Source of the DNA: Candidatus Angelobacter sp. Gp1-AA117
GTDB taxonomy: Bacteria; Acidobacteriota; Terriglobia; Terriglobales; Acidobacteriaceae
NCBI GenBank assembly: GCA_003223515.1
Contig: QHVI01000101.1
Span: 1 to 37,134, forward strand
Length of the DNA stretch: 37,134 bases
Reading direction: 5' to 3'
Below, piece by piece: positions 1-7,482 of this stretch. The notes beneath the pieces are model-generated. The model was not told the DNA's origin and ran no database searches. It worked only from the letters and a program-made list of their open reading frames with translations. Position numbers and translations under genes: made by a program. Within the stretch, counting starts at the first letter, position 1. Every line of letters starts with the position of its first letter.

Positions 1-40
1 AGCCGCTGCCGCAGCGGCCTAAAAATGTAGAAACTCCAGA

Positions 41-66
41 CCCGGCTCTTCAGAGCCGGGTGTTTT
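41..66 (+). terminator. Rho-independent terminator of an upstream gene ending at the window edge
   Basis: CCCGGCTC (41-48) pairs with GAGCCGGG (53-60) around a TTCA loop and is followed by TGTTTTGTTT. Just before it, reading from base 2, six alanine codons run into a TAA at 20-22. An Ala-rich C-terminus of a plus-strand gene therefore probably ends here, with this hairpin as its terminator. Too little of that gene is inside the window to name it. A second GC-rich hairpin (bases 2-18) overlaps the presumed alanine tail. Confidence 0.6.
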
Positions 67-173
67 GTTTCAGTGCTGGGTGTCGATTGGGGGGCCAGCG
101 CTTGATGACCTTGAGGGGAGTCACGTTTGCGGCTTTCGAAATTCGGCCTCGAGGGTGAACTTGGGCGTAAGGC

Positions 174-494
174 TCAGTTGAGAGCGTCTTTATCCTGGAA
201 AATGATGGTGATGGAGTGGGACTCGGCGGTGGTGAAGAACTGGATCCTTTCCACGGTCTGGCCTTTCACACAGGGAAAATCGATGAGTTTCCGGCGCAGG
301 CCTTTTCTTACGTTGAGGTTGAAGGCGATCCTTCGGCTTCTTCAGAGGGACACCCCGGTCTTGATCGGTAGATCGGGTGATCCGTTGATCGGGTGATCGG
401 CTTCTGCGACTTCTGGAGTTTGGGTGGATGCGGGGGCGCGGTGGTGATGAGGTTGCACCCAAGGGATGGAGCGTATAACTTCAATGGCAGCCAT
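174..494 (-). pseudogene. Small hypothetical gene interrupted by an in-frame TGA
   Basis: An ATG at 494 sits 8 bases after a strong AAGGAGG ribosome binding site and opens a frame beginning MAAIEVIRSIPWVQPHHH. It hits TGA at 342-344 after 50 codons. The same frame then continues with convincing protein sequence (AFNLNVRKGLRRKLIDFPC, later FFTTAESHSITIIFQDKD) to TGA at 174-176. The part before the first stop contains GATCGGGTGATC-type repeat DNA (about 355-399), also seen at 7347-7382 and 9258-9287. I infer that repeat invasion or a point mutation broke a gene of about 106 codons. A functional 50-residue product is the alternative. I do not recognise the family. Confidence 0.4.
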
Positions 495-569
495 GCGTTG
501 CCTCCTTAACAGGCGATGGGTGGTCAGGGGGCGTTCGGTGTTCGAGCACCGGGCGCTGCCCGTCTGATT

Positions 570-829
570 CTACTTCTTTTCGGTTTGCTTCTTTTTGAGT
601 TTTACTCCTGCTGCTTGCTGCTTCTTGTGACGGGTTTTCCTGCCGTTGTCAATCTTGGGCAGGAGTTTGCAGAGATTCTCTATTTCCTTTTCACTCCAAA
701 GGTGCAGGCTGGCTTTGACGGTTTTAACGATTTCGGGCAAAGGGATTTTTCCTGAAACGATATAGCGGCTCAAGGCAATCGGGCTAATTCCGAGCCTCTT
801 GCCGCTTCACGAGTGGACAGCTTAGACAT
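570..829 (-). pseudogene. Excisionase/MerR-type helix-turn-helix protein, 1-base frameshift
   Basis: From the ATG at 829 the frame reads MSKLSTREAA and then goes wrong, reaching a stop 10 codons later. One frame over it continues as KRLGISPIALSRYIVSGKIP, ending at 570 with a Lys-rich tail. Joined, the two halves give the classical LSTREAAKRLGIS...SGKIP pattern of HTH_17/excisionase-like DNA-binding proteins, followed by LWSEKEIENLCKLLPKI. A single base missing near 800-803 explains the break. The intact part could only be translated from an internal start inside the helix-turn-helix. An 18-bp palindrome lies directly upstream, fitting a lost or leaky autoregulator of the neighbouring island. 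A sequencing or assembly error is possible. Confidence 0.65.
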
Positions 830-847
830 CTGGTATATCGGTACCAG
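830..847. promoter_or_regulatory. Operator-like inverted repeat at the HTH gene start
   Basis: CTGGTA (830-835) and TACCAG (842-847) are perfect inverted repeats around TATCGG. They touch the ATG at 829 of the broken helix-turn-helix gene, lying where a ribosome binding site or core promoter would be. This placement is typical for autoregulatory binding of small phage- or island-type regulators. No Shine-Dalgarno is visible. The function is inferred from position only. Confidence 0.4.
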
Positions 848-870
848 AATGAATCTGAATGTCAATGCCA

Positions 871-2550
871 TTAATATGGAATGCCCTTCCGATTTGGATC
901 TGTAAGCCAACGCTTCAGGGTGGCAATAAAGTCCCAAACATCGCCAGATCCTGGCTTTACATATTCACTGTTATTCGGATCTTCTCCCATTTTCTCAAAA
1001 ATATTCACAAGCCAATTTGGCCCGTGCCCATTAACTCCAAGTTGCGGAAGCCACGATTCGAGTTCTCCTTTGGGAAGGACAAATAGTCCATACTCGGCAA
1101 GTCTTTGGAGAAGGTTCTTCGCTGCTTCTTTGTCTTCACCGCTCAATAAATCTATCCCACCATCCCGCTTCATGTTTTTCCCTGTGGCCTCCAACTTGCT
1201 CTTCACTGCAGCACGTATATTTGCCATTGCTTGGCGATCTATTTGGGGGACACATCCTCCTTCCAAAAATCCTGACCAGGTTGCTCCACCATCTTTCAGA
1301 ACATCTACGTCGACAATTGCAGCCGCTGGAATCCCTAAATCCCGAAGTGGGCGTATCAGTGTTTGTACAGTTTGCTTATTTTGGGCATTTAGAAACAGGC
1401 AGTTTGGAATGCCCGCACTAGGAGTGAATCGTAGTAGACGCTCATTTATCTCCTGGTAAAAAGCTCTGTCCGTATCAGATTCAGTCACCACGACGAATTC
1501 ATAGAACAATCCATTCAGGACTCCTGTGGAGCGTAATAGTGGGTTCCTCATTAACCGCAGAATATTGTCGTTGTGAAGTACCCGTGCGGTTGCGACACTG
1601 GCTCTATACGTCAGCCGAATTATGTTAACTGGGGATCCTGATTGAATGCAGCCCATCACAAAGTTCGCGCTGTGCGTGGCAACAAAAAGGCTCTTCCCCG
1701 AAGCGGAGCTTATGCGGGAAACTTCTTTGCCTAACTGAAAAGCTAGAGAGGGATGTAAAAAGGCCTCAGGCTCATCAATTAGCACCACGCTTGGGTCGCC
1801 TGCTATTATCTCCGTTATTATCCCAATGAAGGCTTTGATACCATCGCTTGCACTTTCAATTGGCAAGGCATCTGCGTGAAATTTGACAGCGGCACCATGA
1901 ATACCCCTTTCTTCACGATCATCCAATGGCGCTCGGCAAGACAGTCTAATTCGAAACGTACCTAACTTGGTGGGATCGATCACGAAATACAGACCAAACG
2001 CTTCATGAACGATTCGTCGAACCTGTTCTCTCTTCCCATCATCGCGGAATAAGACCTGCAGACTGGATGTCGCTGTGCTTTGGATATCTCCTGCATCTTG
2101 GGAGTTAACGTGACTGATACGACGAGGCCCATCGAGCATTAGGGTATTGAACTGCAGAAACCAACAAGAAAATGTTCCAGGATCAGTTTGTGGATGCTCC
2201 ATAATAGCCGTAAAACGTGCTTTTTCGGCGAGGTAAGATCCATGGTTTGCTCTGCCTATTAGGAACTGTCCGGGTTCCATCCTGTGCGCTTGGCTAGGCG
2301 TTACTGTGTAATGTCGAAGCGTTCCTTCTATTGCTTTTGGTGAAGGTGGAGCAAATTCCAGCTTATCCAGAATGACATCGGTCGTAGATGTCGTTGCATT
2401 GTTACAGTATTGAAAGAGTTCTCCGAGAACTTTGGTTTTACCTGAATTATTTGGGCCGACGAAGACGGTAATCGGCGCTAGCTTGGTAGTTTCGGGCGGC
2501 GCTGCGGGCCCTTTACCGAACTTAAACTTGATTTCTGCTATTACTCCCAT
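871..2550 (-). CDS. OLD-family ATPase with TOPRIM-like nuclease domain (probable defence protein)
   Basis: A 559-residue protein. The N-terminal ABC-type ATPase has Walker A GPNNSGKT at residues 32-39, Walker B VVLIDEPEAFLHP near 255-267 and a downstream VATHSANF switch motif. From about residue 345 a TOPRIM-like domain follows, with VVVTESDTD (acidic metal site near 353) and AAIVDVDVL (second acidic site near 411). This order matches overcoming-lysogenization-defect (OLD) nucleases, which act alone or inside phage-defence systems such as Gabija, PARIS or retron cassettes. No helicase, reverse transcriptase or second effector lies next to it here, so a solo OLD is most likely. The gene is AT-richer than the division genes beside it, suggesting transfer. 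The start lacks an obvious Shine-Dalgarno. The family call is firm; target and trigger are unknown. Confidence 0.85.
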   Translation of the reverse strand: MGVIAEIKFKFGKGPAAPPETTKLAPITVFVGPNNSGKTKVLGELFQYCNNATTSTTDVILDKLEFAPPSPKAIEGTLRHYTVTPSQAHRMEPGQFLIGRANHGSYLAEKARFTAIMEHPQTDPGTFSCWFLQFNTLMLDGPRRISHVNSQDAGDIQSTATSSLQVLFRDDGKREQVRRIVHEAFGLYFVIDPTKLGTFRIRLSCRAPLDDREERGIHGAAVKFHADALPIESASDGIKAFIGIITEIIAGDPSVVLIDEPEAFLHPSLAFQLGKEVSRISSASGKSLFVATHSANFVMGCIQSGSPVNIIRLTYRASVATARVLHNDNILRLMRNPLLRSTGVLNGLFYEFVVVTESDTDRAFYQEINERLLRFTPSAGIPNCLFLNAQNKQTVQTLIRPLRDLGIPAAAIVDVDVLKDGGATWSGFLEGGCVPQIDRQAMANIRAAVKSKLEATGKNMKRDGGIDLLSGEDKEAAKNLLQRLAEYGLFVLPKGELESWLPQLGVNGHGPNWLVNIFEKMGEDPNNSEYVKPGSGDVWDFIATLKRWLTDPNRKGIPY

Positions 2551-2916
2551 TGTGCAACCAGTTTAAATGAGAAAGTTAGACTCAAGGCAAAAAGGCTTAG
2601 CTAACATTCACCAGCAGATACAGGGTAGCGGCTAAAGCCGAATTCTTATTAAGCTTGTCGGCATGAGTGAACTCATGGCCTGACACAAACCTTGCATCCA
2701 TGTTCGGTTGGCATCCTGGATCATTGTCTGCTCTGCAGCTTTAGGCACTTTCGCGTTCATTCTCGTTGAGAAGTTCCGTGCGGCATGGTGGAGTGAGCAT
2801 CCTCGTGGTTCTCGACTCCGCGCCATGGATTCTCGGGTATGAAAGGGCAATCAGGCGCTGCGCTCGGGATCACAGGAAGAGAGCACGCCTTTGGGACACA
2901 GCAAAGTTGCACCGGC
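2551..2916. other. Intergenic stretch without a convincing gene
   Basis: This 366-bp space lies between the OLD gene start and the ftsZ terminator. It has short open frames on both strands, but none has a ribosome binding site or protein-like composition. It includes small self-complementary pieces such as GCGGCTAAAGCCG near 2629-2641. It must carry the minus-strand promoter of the OLD gene, but no clear -35/-10 pair stands out. Confidence 0.5.
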
Positions 2917-2944
2917 AAAAAGGCACAGCCGAGACGGCTGTGCC
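2917..2944 (-). terminator. Rho-independent terminator after ftsZ
   Basis: On the minus strand GGCACAGCC and GGCTGTGCC form a perfect 9-bp stem with a GTCTC loop, followed by TTTTT. It starts 36 bases past the ftsZ stop and is the only strong terminator found between murG and ftsZ. The block may therefore be transcribed through to this point. Confidence 0.8.
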
Positions 2945-2980
2945 ACATGGTTCTTTTAGATAATCAGCGCTACCGCAGGC

Positions 2981-4363
2981 TTACATCTCGCCCCGCTTGC
3001 GGATGAAGGCCGGGACATCGAGGTCGTCCTGTTCTACGGTTCCCCTCACCGCTTCTTTCACTGATTCCAGGCTGGGTTTTTCGCGGGTGGGTCCGGCTGG
3101 ACGGGCCGGGGGGATGGCGTAGACGTCGCCTATGCCGCTGCCTAATGTGCGAACCCCGTTCGGGCCGTTGGTACCGTTTGTCCCGTTGTAGCCGCTGGCT
3201 GCGGTGCTGCCGTTTCCCGCGCCATTTGCGCCATTTATCCCACTGGCTCCGCCGTTTACGCTGTTGCCGTGGATGCGGGAAACGACGGGCGGGGGAGCGG
3301 GAGAGGTCTGGTAGGCGGAAACGGTACGGGCATTCGAGATCGCAGCGGCTGCTGCACCTACCGCGCGCTCTTTTCTTTGCGGCGCGTCGGTCTTGAAGCC
3401 GGTGGCGATTACGGTGATCTTGACTTCGTCCTTCATCTTTTCATCCTGCACCGCGCCGAAGATGATGTTGGCGTCTTCATGGGCGGCGCTCTGGACGATG
3501 GTCGAGGCTTCGTTCACCTCGGAGAGCTTGAGCGAACTGGAGCCGGTGATGTTGATGAGGATGCCGCGGGCGCCGTCGATGGCCCCGGCTTCGAGCAGCG
3601 GTGAGGCGATGGCGGCCTGGGCGGCTTCGATGGCGCGGCGCTCGCCCTTGGCGGTGGCGGTGCCCATCACGGCGTAGCCCATGCCGGCCATGATGGTCTT
3701 CACGTCCGCGAAGTCGCGGTTGATGATGCCGGGAATGGTAATGATGTCGGAGATGCCCTGCACGGCCTGGCGCAGGATGTCGTCGGCGATGCGGAAGGAC
3801 TCGAAGAAGCCGGCATTCTGGGCGACGGCCAGCAGCTTCTCGTTGGGAATGACAATGGTGGTATCCACACTGTCGATGAGTTCGGCGAGGCCGCGCTCGG
3901 CTTGGGAGAGGCGGCGCTTGCCTTCAAAGGCGAAGGGCTTGGTAACCACAGCGACGGTGAGCGCGCCCATCTCGCTGGCCAGCGAGGCGATGATGGGAGC
4001 GGCGCCGGTGCCGGTGCCTCCGCCGAGACCGGCGGTGACAAAGACCATGTCCGCGCCTTCGAGGGCCTCGATGATCTTTTCAGCGTCTTCGAGAGCGCCA
4101 CGGCGGCCGACTTCAGGATTGGCGCCCGCGCCCAGGCCGTTAGTGAGCTTGGTGCCCAGCTGGATCTTTACCGGCGCGCGCGACATCTGCAGCGCCTGCA
4201 GGTCGGTATTGGCAACCGCAAATTCCACGCCTTCGACACCGGCGCAGATCATGCGGTTGACGGCGTTGCCGCCGCCGCCGCCGACGCCGATGACTTTGAT
4301 CTTGGCGTTATTGCCGGGGTCTTCGTTGAAATGAATGCGGACTTCGTTGTTTTCGTCAGTCAT
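2981..4363 (-). CDS. ftsZ: Cell division GTPase FtsZ
   Basis: FtsZ polymerises at mid-cell into the Z ring that organises septal wall synthesis. This 460-residue protein has the tubulin signature [10 protein letters not shown] at residues 114-123, a glycine-rich [13 protein letters not shown] nucleotide-binding start and the T7-loop-like [10 protein letters not shown]. It ends in a recognisable C-terminal peptide, [15 protein letters not shown], that would bind FtsA. The linker between globule and tail (roughly residues 335-430) is long and full of Asn-Gly-Thr-Ser repeats (for example [13 protein letters not shown]). The ATG at 4363 has a GGAG 7-8 bases upstream. It is the last gene of the minus-strand division block, 384 bp after ftsA and followed by a terminator. 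Identification is secure. Confidence 0.98.
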   Translation of the reverse strand: MTDENNEVRIHFNEDPGNNAKIKVIGVGGGGGNAVNRMICAGVEGVEFAVANTDLQALQMSRAPVKIQLGTKLTNGLGAGANPEVGRRGALEDAEKIIEALEGADMVFVTAGLGGGTGTGAAPIIASLASEMGALTVAVVTKPFAFEGKRRLSQAERGLAELIDSVDTTIVIPNEKLLAVAQNAGFFESFRIADDILRQAVQGISDIITIPGIINRDFADVKTIMAGMGYAVMGTATAKGERRAIEAAQAAIASPLLEAGAIDGARGILINITGSSSLKLSEVNEASTIVQSAAHEDANIIFGAVQDEKMKDEVKITVIATGFKTDAPQRKERAVGAAAAAISNARTVSAYQTSPAPPPVVSRIHGNSVNGGASGINGANGAGNGSTAASGYNGTNGTNGPNGVRTLGSGIGDVYAIPPARPAGPTREKPSLESVKEAVRGTVEQDDLDVPAFIRKRGEM

Positions 4364-4747
4364 GTTTACTCCAGAGAAACAGCTTTTAGCTGCTGGCTTC
4401 TAGCGTTTAGCTTTTAGCAAAACCTGTGTCGCCCCTACGGGGCTCTGTTCGCCTCTTTTACCTTATTCCCCGGCGCTTACGCACCGGGCTAACCTGTTTT
4501 GCGCCTACGGCGCTGTTGTTTCCGACGTTTAAACCGTCCATTAAATCGGCGCATTGGCCTACGGCGCTGATTCTCGTGACCTATGCCAGTCATGACAACC
4601 CGGCGAAAGCTTTGGCGCTGGATGCCAGCACTCAGCATTCAGCCCGTGAACAGCCTTGTCATTCTGAGGCCCGGTTTTGGCCGAAGAACCTATGCATTTG
4701 CTTTTTCAATTTACCCATTGCCAAATGACTCATTTACCAACTCTCCA
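4364..4747. repeat. ftsA-ftsZ spacer filled with short hairpin repeats
   Basis: No gene is convincing in these 384 bp. The space holds repeated small palindromes: CCCCTACGGGG near 4432-4442, a CCCGG...CCGGG-type pair near 4470-4489, and two copies of a CCTACGGCGCTG motif near 4504 and 4558. It then has an AGCACTCAGCATTCAGC piece (about 4625-4642) and a TTTACCCATT...CATTTACC array (4708-4742). The last two types recur in other spacers of the window. The palindromes look like REP-type elements and might influence mRNA ends or processing between ftsA and ftsZ. Confidence 0.55.
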
Positions 4748-5965
4748 TCATGCGCCTAGTTTGGCCCAGATGGCGCGCAGACGGGAGCCGAGACCGTTAT
4801 CTTGGGAGATACGGGCTACGGTGGTCCGGTGCGCGTACATCGCCAGGCCAACTAGGGTTGCGAACTCGGGTTCGGCCAACTGTACCGGCAGCCTGGATAG
4901 CGGAACCGGAGAGGCCATCCTGATGGGGCGCTTCAGCACCTGCTCGCAGACTTCTCCCAGGCCGGTGAGGCGCGAGCCGCCTCCGGCGAGCACCATGCCG
5001 GCGCCGCAGAGATCGAGCACGCCTGCATGCTGCAGGTGATCGCGCATCAGTTCGCACAGCTCGACGGCGCGCGGCTCCAATATCTCGGCAAGGAAGCGCT
5101 GAGGCATCAGCCGCGATGGACGGTCACCCACAGCCGGCACTTCAATCTCATTGCTCTCCGGGACTTTGCTGCTGACAGTGTGGCCAAAAGCCTTCTTGAT
5201 CTTTTCGGCCTCCACCAGCGGCGTGCGCAGGCCCACGGCAACATCGTTGGTGAAGTGGTCGCCGCCTACGGGAACGACTCCGCTGTGGATGGCCATGCCT
5301 TCGTAATAGAGCATCAGGTCGGTGGATCCGGCGCCGATGTCGGCGAGGCAGACACCGAGTTCTTTCTCGTCGGCGCGCAAAGTGGAGTCGGCGGCCACCA
5401 GCGCTTCGTAGACAGTGTTATCCACGTGGACTCCGGCGCGGTTGGCCACGGTGATCACGTTCTGCATGGCGCTGGAAGAGGCGGTCACCAGGTGCAGGTT
5501 GACCTCCAGTTTGCAACCCATCATGCCCGCGGGATCGCGGACACCGGGCTGATCGTCGAGGATGAACTCCTGCGGCAGCAGATGAAGAATCTCGCGGTCG
5601 GGCGGCAGGGTGACGGAGCGGGCCTTCTCGACACAGTTGCGGATATCCTCACGGCTGACCTCGCGCGGACGCGAGCCCAGGGAGATGCCTCCGCGGCTGG
5701 TTATACCTTTAATATGCGGGCCGCCGATGGAGACCACGGCATTGCCGACGGTGCACTCGGCAACTTTCTCGGCTTCGGTTACAGCCCGGTGGACGCTCTG
5801 CACGGCCTTATCGAGCTCGGTAATGATGCCCTTGCGCGAGCCGCGCGATTCGATCGAGGCATGGCCACGGTAGCGCAGGCCGGAGTCGCCGATTTCACAA
5901 ATCAGGGCGACGGTTTTGGCGCTGCCGATGTCGAGGACGGTAATGGTGTTGTTCTGCGGTTTCAT
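4748..5965 (-). CDS. ftsA: Cell division protein FtsA
   Basis: FtsA is the actin-like ATPase that ties FtsZ filaments to the membrane and recruits later division proteins. The product has the actin-fold phosphate loops TVLDIGSAKTVALI at the N-terminus, ADIGAGSTDLMLYYEG in the middle and LAGGGSRLTGLGE in the C-terminal half. The SHS2-type 1C insertion region lies between the first two. The last residues, GLGSRLRAIWAKLG, form a plausible amphipathic membrane-targeting helix. I chose the ATG at 5965 (MKPQNN, 405 residues). A GTG at 5974 would add three residues encoded by the CAGCACTCAGC repeat that abuts the start. No Shine-Dalgarno is visible. The gene lies between ftsQ (141 bp) and ftsZ in the same orientation. 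Confidence 0.96.
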   Translation of the reverse strand: MKPQNNTITVLDIGSAKTVALICEIGDSGLRYRGHASIESRGSRKGIITELDKAVQSVHRAVTEAEKVAECTVGNAVVSIGGPHIKGITSRGGISLGSRPREVSREDIRNCVEKARSVTLPPDREILHLLPQEFILDDQPGVRDPAGMMGCKLEVNLHLVTASSSAMQNVITVANRAGVHVDNTVYEALVAADSTLRADEKELGVCLADIGAGSTDLMLYYEGMAIHSGVVPVGGDHFTNDVAVGLRTPLVEAEKIKKAFGHTVSSKVPESNEIEVPAVGDRPSRLMPQRFLAEILEPRAVELCELMRDHLQHAGVLDLCGAGMVLAGGGSRLTGLGEVCEQVLKRPIRMASPVPLSRLPVQLAEPEFATLVGLAMYAHRTTVARISQDNGLGSRLRAIWAKLGA

Positions 5966-5966
5966 T

Positions 5967-6082
5967 GTCAGCACTCAGCAATTAGCATTCAGCACTCAGC
6001 CCTGAACATCCTCGTGAACCGCGAATGCAATCCGGCTGAGACATTTAGTTTTTTGCCGCTGATGAACGCTGATTACGCTGAT
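5967..6082. repeat. Dispersed repeats in the ftsQ-ftsA gap
   Basis: Two modules fill this spacer. At 5967-6001 is a CAGCACTCAGC/ATTCAGC run, the same theme as the tandem array at 7236-7312. At 6014-6082 is a longer module starting GTGAACCGCGAATGCAATCC and ending in GCTGATGAACGCTGAT, of which 10767-10833 is a near copy and 15152-15195 a partial one. The first module touches the ftsA start codon, so the repeats reach right up to coding DNA. Confidence 0.7.
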
Positions 6083-6106
6083 CGGGCTTGGCGTTCATCA
6101 TCATCT

Positions 6107-7108
6107 TTATCTCTTTTTGTGCCGCACGGGCGTGGGGACCGGCCTGTCTCCCGCTGGTGCGGCATGGTTAGTATTGTTTGCGTCTGGGTTCACGATGATC
6201 TGGCCTTCATAGCGGAGATCGATGGACTGCAGGTTCTGGAACTGCTGCCGCCATTCCGCGATGTGGGCCACGTACAGCTTGTAGCGCGCAAGAAAATCTG
6301 AATTGCCCAGGTGGATCACCACGGCCCCGCCGGAATCATTGGCGGTGACCTTCACGTCCTCAGGGTCGGAGAGATCGACTTCGCTCAACTGCTGCGAGTT
6401 GCTGCCCTCGGAATCAAGCTCATGCACCAGCCGGTTGTAAATCTTCATGGCGGCATTGCGCGAAGAGAACGGCTCGGTCTCGGCGATACCCTGAATCACC
6501 GGGAAGGAATACTTGCTCTGCCTGCTGGCGGGAAGTCCCATGACTACACCGTGAGCATCGATCAAATTGATTTTGGAGCCGATCTGGACGAAGGCAACGG
6601 GTGTGCGCTCTTGAATCTGGATGGCAATACGGTTAGGCAGCAGGCGCATGACGGTAGCGGATTCCACCCAGGGAATCTGTTCGAGCTGATGCTTGCGGTC
6701 TTCAAGCGGGACAAAGAAGATGTTGCGGCCGATGTCGGCGCCGACTACGTCCATGACGTGAGCGCGGGAGGCGTTCTGCACGCCGGAGATTTCGATGCTG
6801 TCGCTGGACTCGATGCGGAAGCGCCAGGAGTGAACACCATAACGATAGGTAGCGAGCGCGGCGCTGCCGAAGACAAAGACTACGGCAGCAATGGCGAGAG
6901 CTCTCTTGACGCGGGCTTCAGCTTTTTTCGGAAGAGGGCTGCGGCGTACAGGGACGCGCTTCTCAGTGCGCAGGAACTGGGTGTCTTCGGCGTCGTCAAG
7001 CTCGATGGCGCGTGAGGAAAGACGATCAGCATGGCCCGCCCGCTCGCGGGCAGCCACGGAAGTGCGAGGCTCGTCCTGACCGTAGAACTCAGCTTGATCG
7101 CGCGCCAT
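6107..7108 (-). CDS. ftsQ: Cell division protein FtsQ (POTRA domain)
   Basis: FtsQ is a bitopic membrane protein of the divisome that links early to late division proteins. The 333-residue product has a charged cytoplasmic tail (about 1-68), one transmembrane helix around residues 69-90 (ALAIAAVVFVFGSAALATY) and then a POTRA domain with ISGVQNASRAHVMDVVGADI and IPWVESATVMRLLPNRIAI. This matches the V/I-x-G-x...PWV-x-x-a-x-V-x-R-x-x-P-x-x pattern of the FtsQ/DivIB family. The FtsQ-type beta domain (EQTPVAF-like ERTPVAFVQI, then INLIDAHGVVM) follows. It sits directly before ftsA in the usual dcw order. The start ATGGCGCGCGAT lacks a visible Shine-Dalgarno. Confidence 0.93.
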   Translation of the reverse strand: MARDQAEFYGQDEPRTSVAARERAGHADRLSSRAIELDDAEDTQFLRTEKRVPVRRSPLPKKAEARVKRALAIAAVVFVFGSAALATYRYGVHSWRFRIESSDSIEISGVQNASRAHVMDVVGADIGRNIFFVPLEDRKHQLEQIPWVESATVMRLLPNRIAIQIQERTPVAFVQIGSKINLIDAHGVVMGLPASRQSKYSFPVIQGIAETEPFSSRNAAMKIYNRLVHELDSEGSNSQQLSEVDLSDPEDVKVTANDSGGAVVIHLGNSDFLARYKLYVAHIAEWRQQFQNLQSIDLRYEGQIIVNPDANNTNHAAPAGDRPVPTPVRHKKR

Positions 7109-7208
7109 TCAAAATTTTGGTTAACGGAGTTGCGCCAAAGAGCAATATACCTGTTTTCTAGGTTTTTATCCTAGTTTTTTCTGTGGAAACCGGATTTTCT
7201 TGGTTATT

Positions 7209-7475
7209 GACCGCCAAGGACGCGAAGGTAATAGCAGTCAGCAGTCAGCACTCAGCAGTCAGCAGTCAGCACTCAGCAGTCAGCAGTCAGCACTCAGCAG
7301 TCAGCAGTCAGCCCCTTAACTCCATCAGAGGGACGGATGCGAACGCAAGTAAGATCGGGACATCATACGTGATCGGGTGATCTTGAAGTCCTGCAAGTTT
7401 TATCGGTGTTAATCAGTTTAATCAGTGTCATCAGTGGTCAGGTTTTTGGTTTTGTTTCCTTGCGTCCTTGGCAGT
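7209..7475. repeat. Composite intergenic element with inverted ends (ftsQ-murC gap)
   Basis: The left end reads ACCGCCAAGGACGCGAAGG (7210-7228) and the right end carries its approximate inverse, CCTTGCGTCCTTGGC (7458-7472). Between them lie the CAGTCAGC tandem array, a GATCGGGTGATC palindromic piece (7347-7382) and a run of AATCAGT/ATCAGTG words (about 7399-7437). The same end motif in inverted orientation bounds the spacers at 8902-9208 and 22083-22284, so this is one member of a modular family. Confidence 0.6.
7236..7312. repeat. Tandem array of 21-bp units built from 7-mers
   Basis: Three perfect consecutive 21-bp units (7236-7256, 7257-7277, 7278-7298) are followed by a partial fourth. 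Each unit is made of three heptamers: AGTCAGC, AGTCAGC and ACTCAGC. There are no unique spacers, so it is not a CRISPR array. It resembles the short tandemly repeated heptamers known from cyanobacteria (STRR). Related CACTCAGC words occur at 5967-6001 and about 4625. Confidence 0.9.
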
Positions 7476-7482
7476 TGCATTT

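Noticed and set aside
342-344. Selenocysteine recoding of the in-frame TGA
   Set aside because: No selenoprotein family match, no evident SECIS-like hairpin directly after the TGA, and repeat DNA next to the stop explains disruption more simply.
2757-2948. 63-codon minus-strand frame upstream of the OLD gene
   Set aside because: It runs through the ftsZ terminator, has no ribosome binding site and has a composition typical of spurious frames.
3681-4334. Long open frame antisense to ftsZ
   Set aside because: Met/Ala/Ser/Pro-rich shadow translation of the ftsZ coding strand.
5027-6301. A 424-codon open frame antisense to ftsA
   Set aside because: It is the mirror frame of a high-GC gene. The product is low in protein-like motifs, crosses the repeat-filled ftsQ-ftsA gap and has no ribosome binding site, while ftsA is unambiguous on the other strand.
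7236-7312. CRISPR-like regular repeat
   Set aside because: Units are contiguous 21-mers without unique spacers and no cas genes are nearby; it is a simple tandem repeat.
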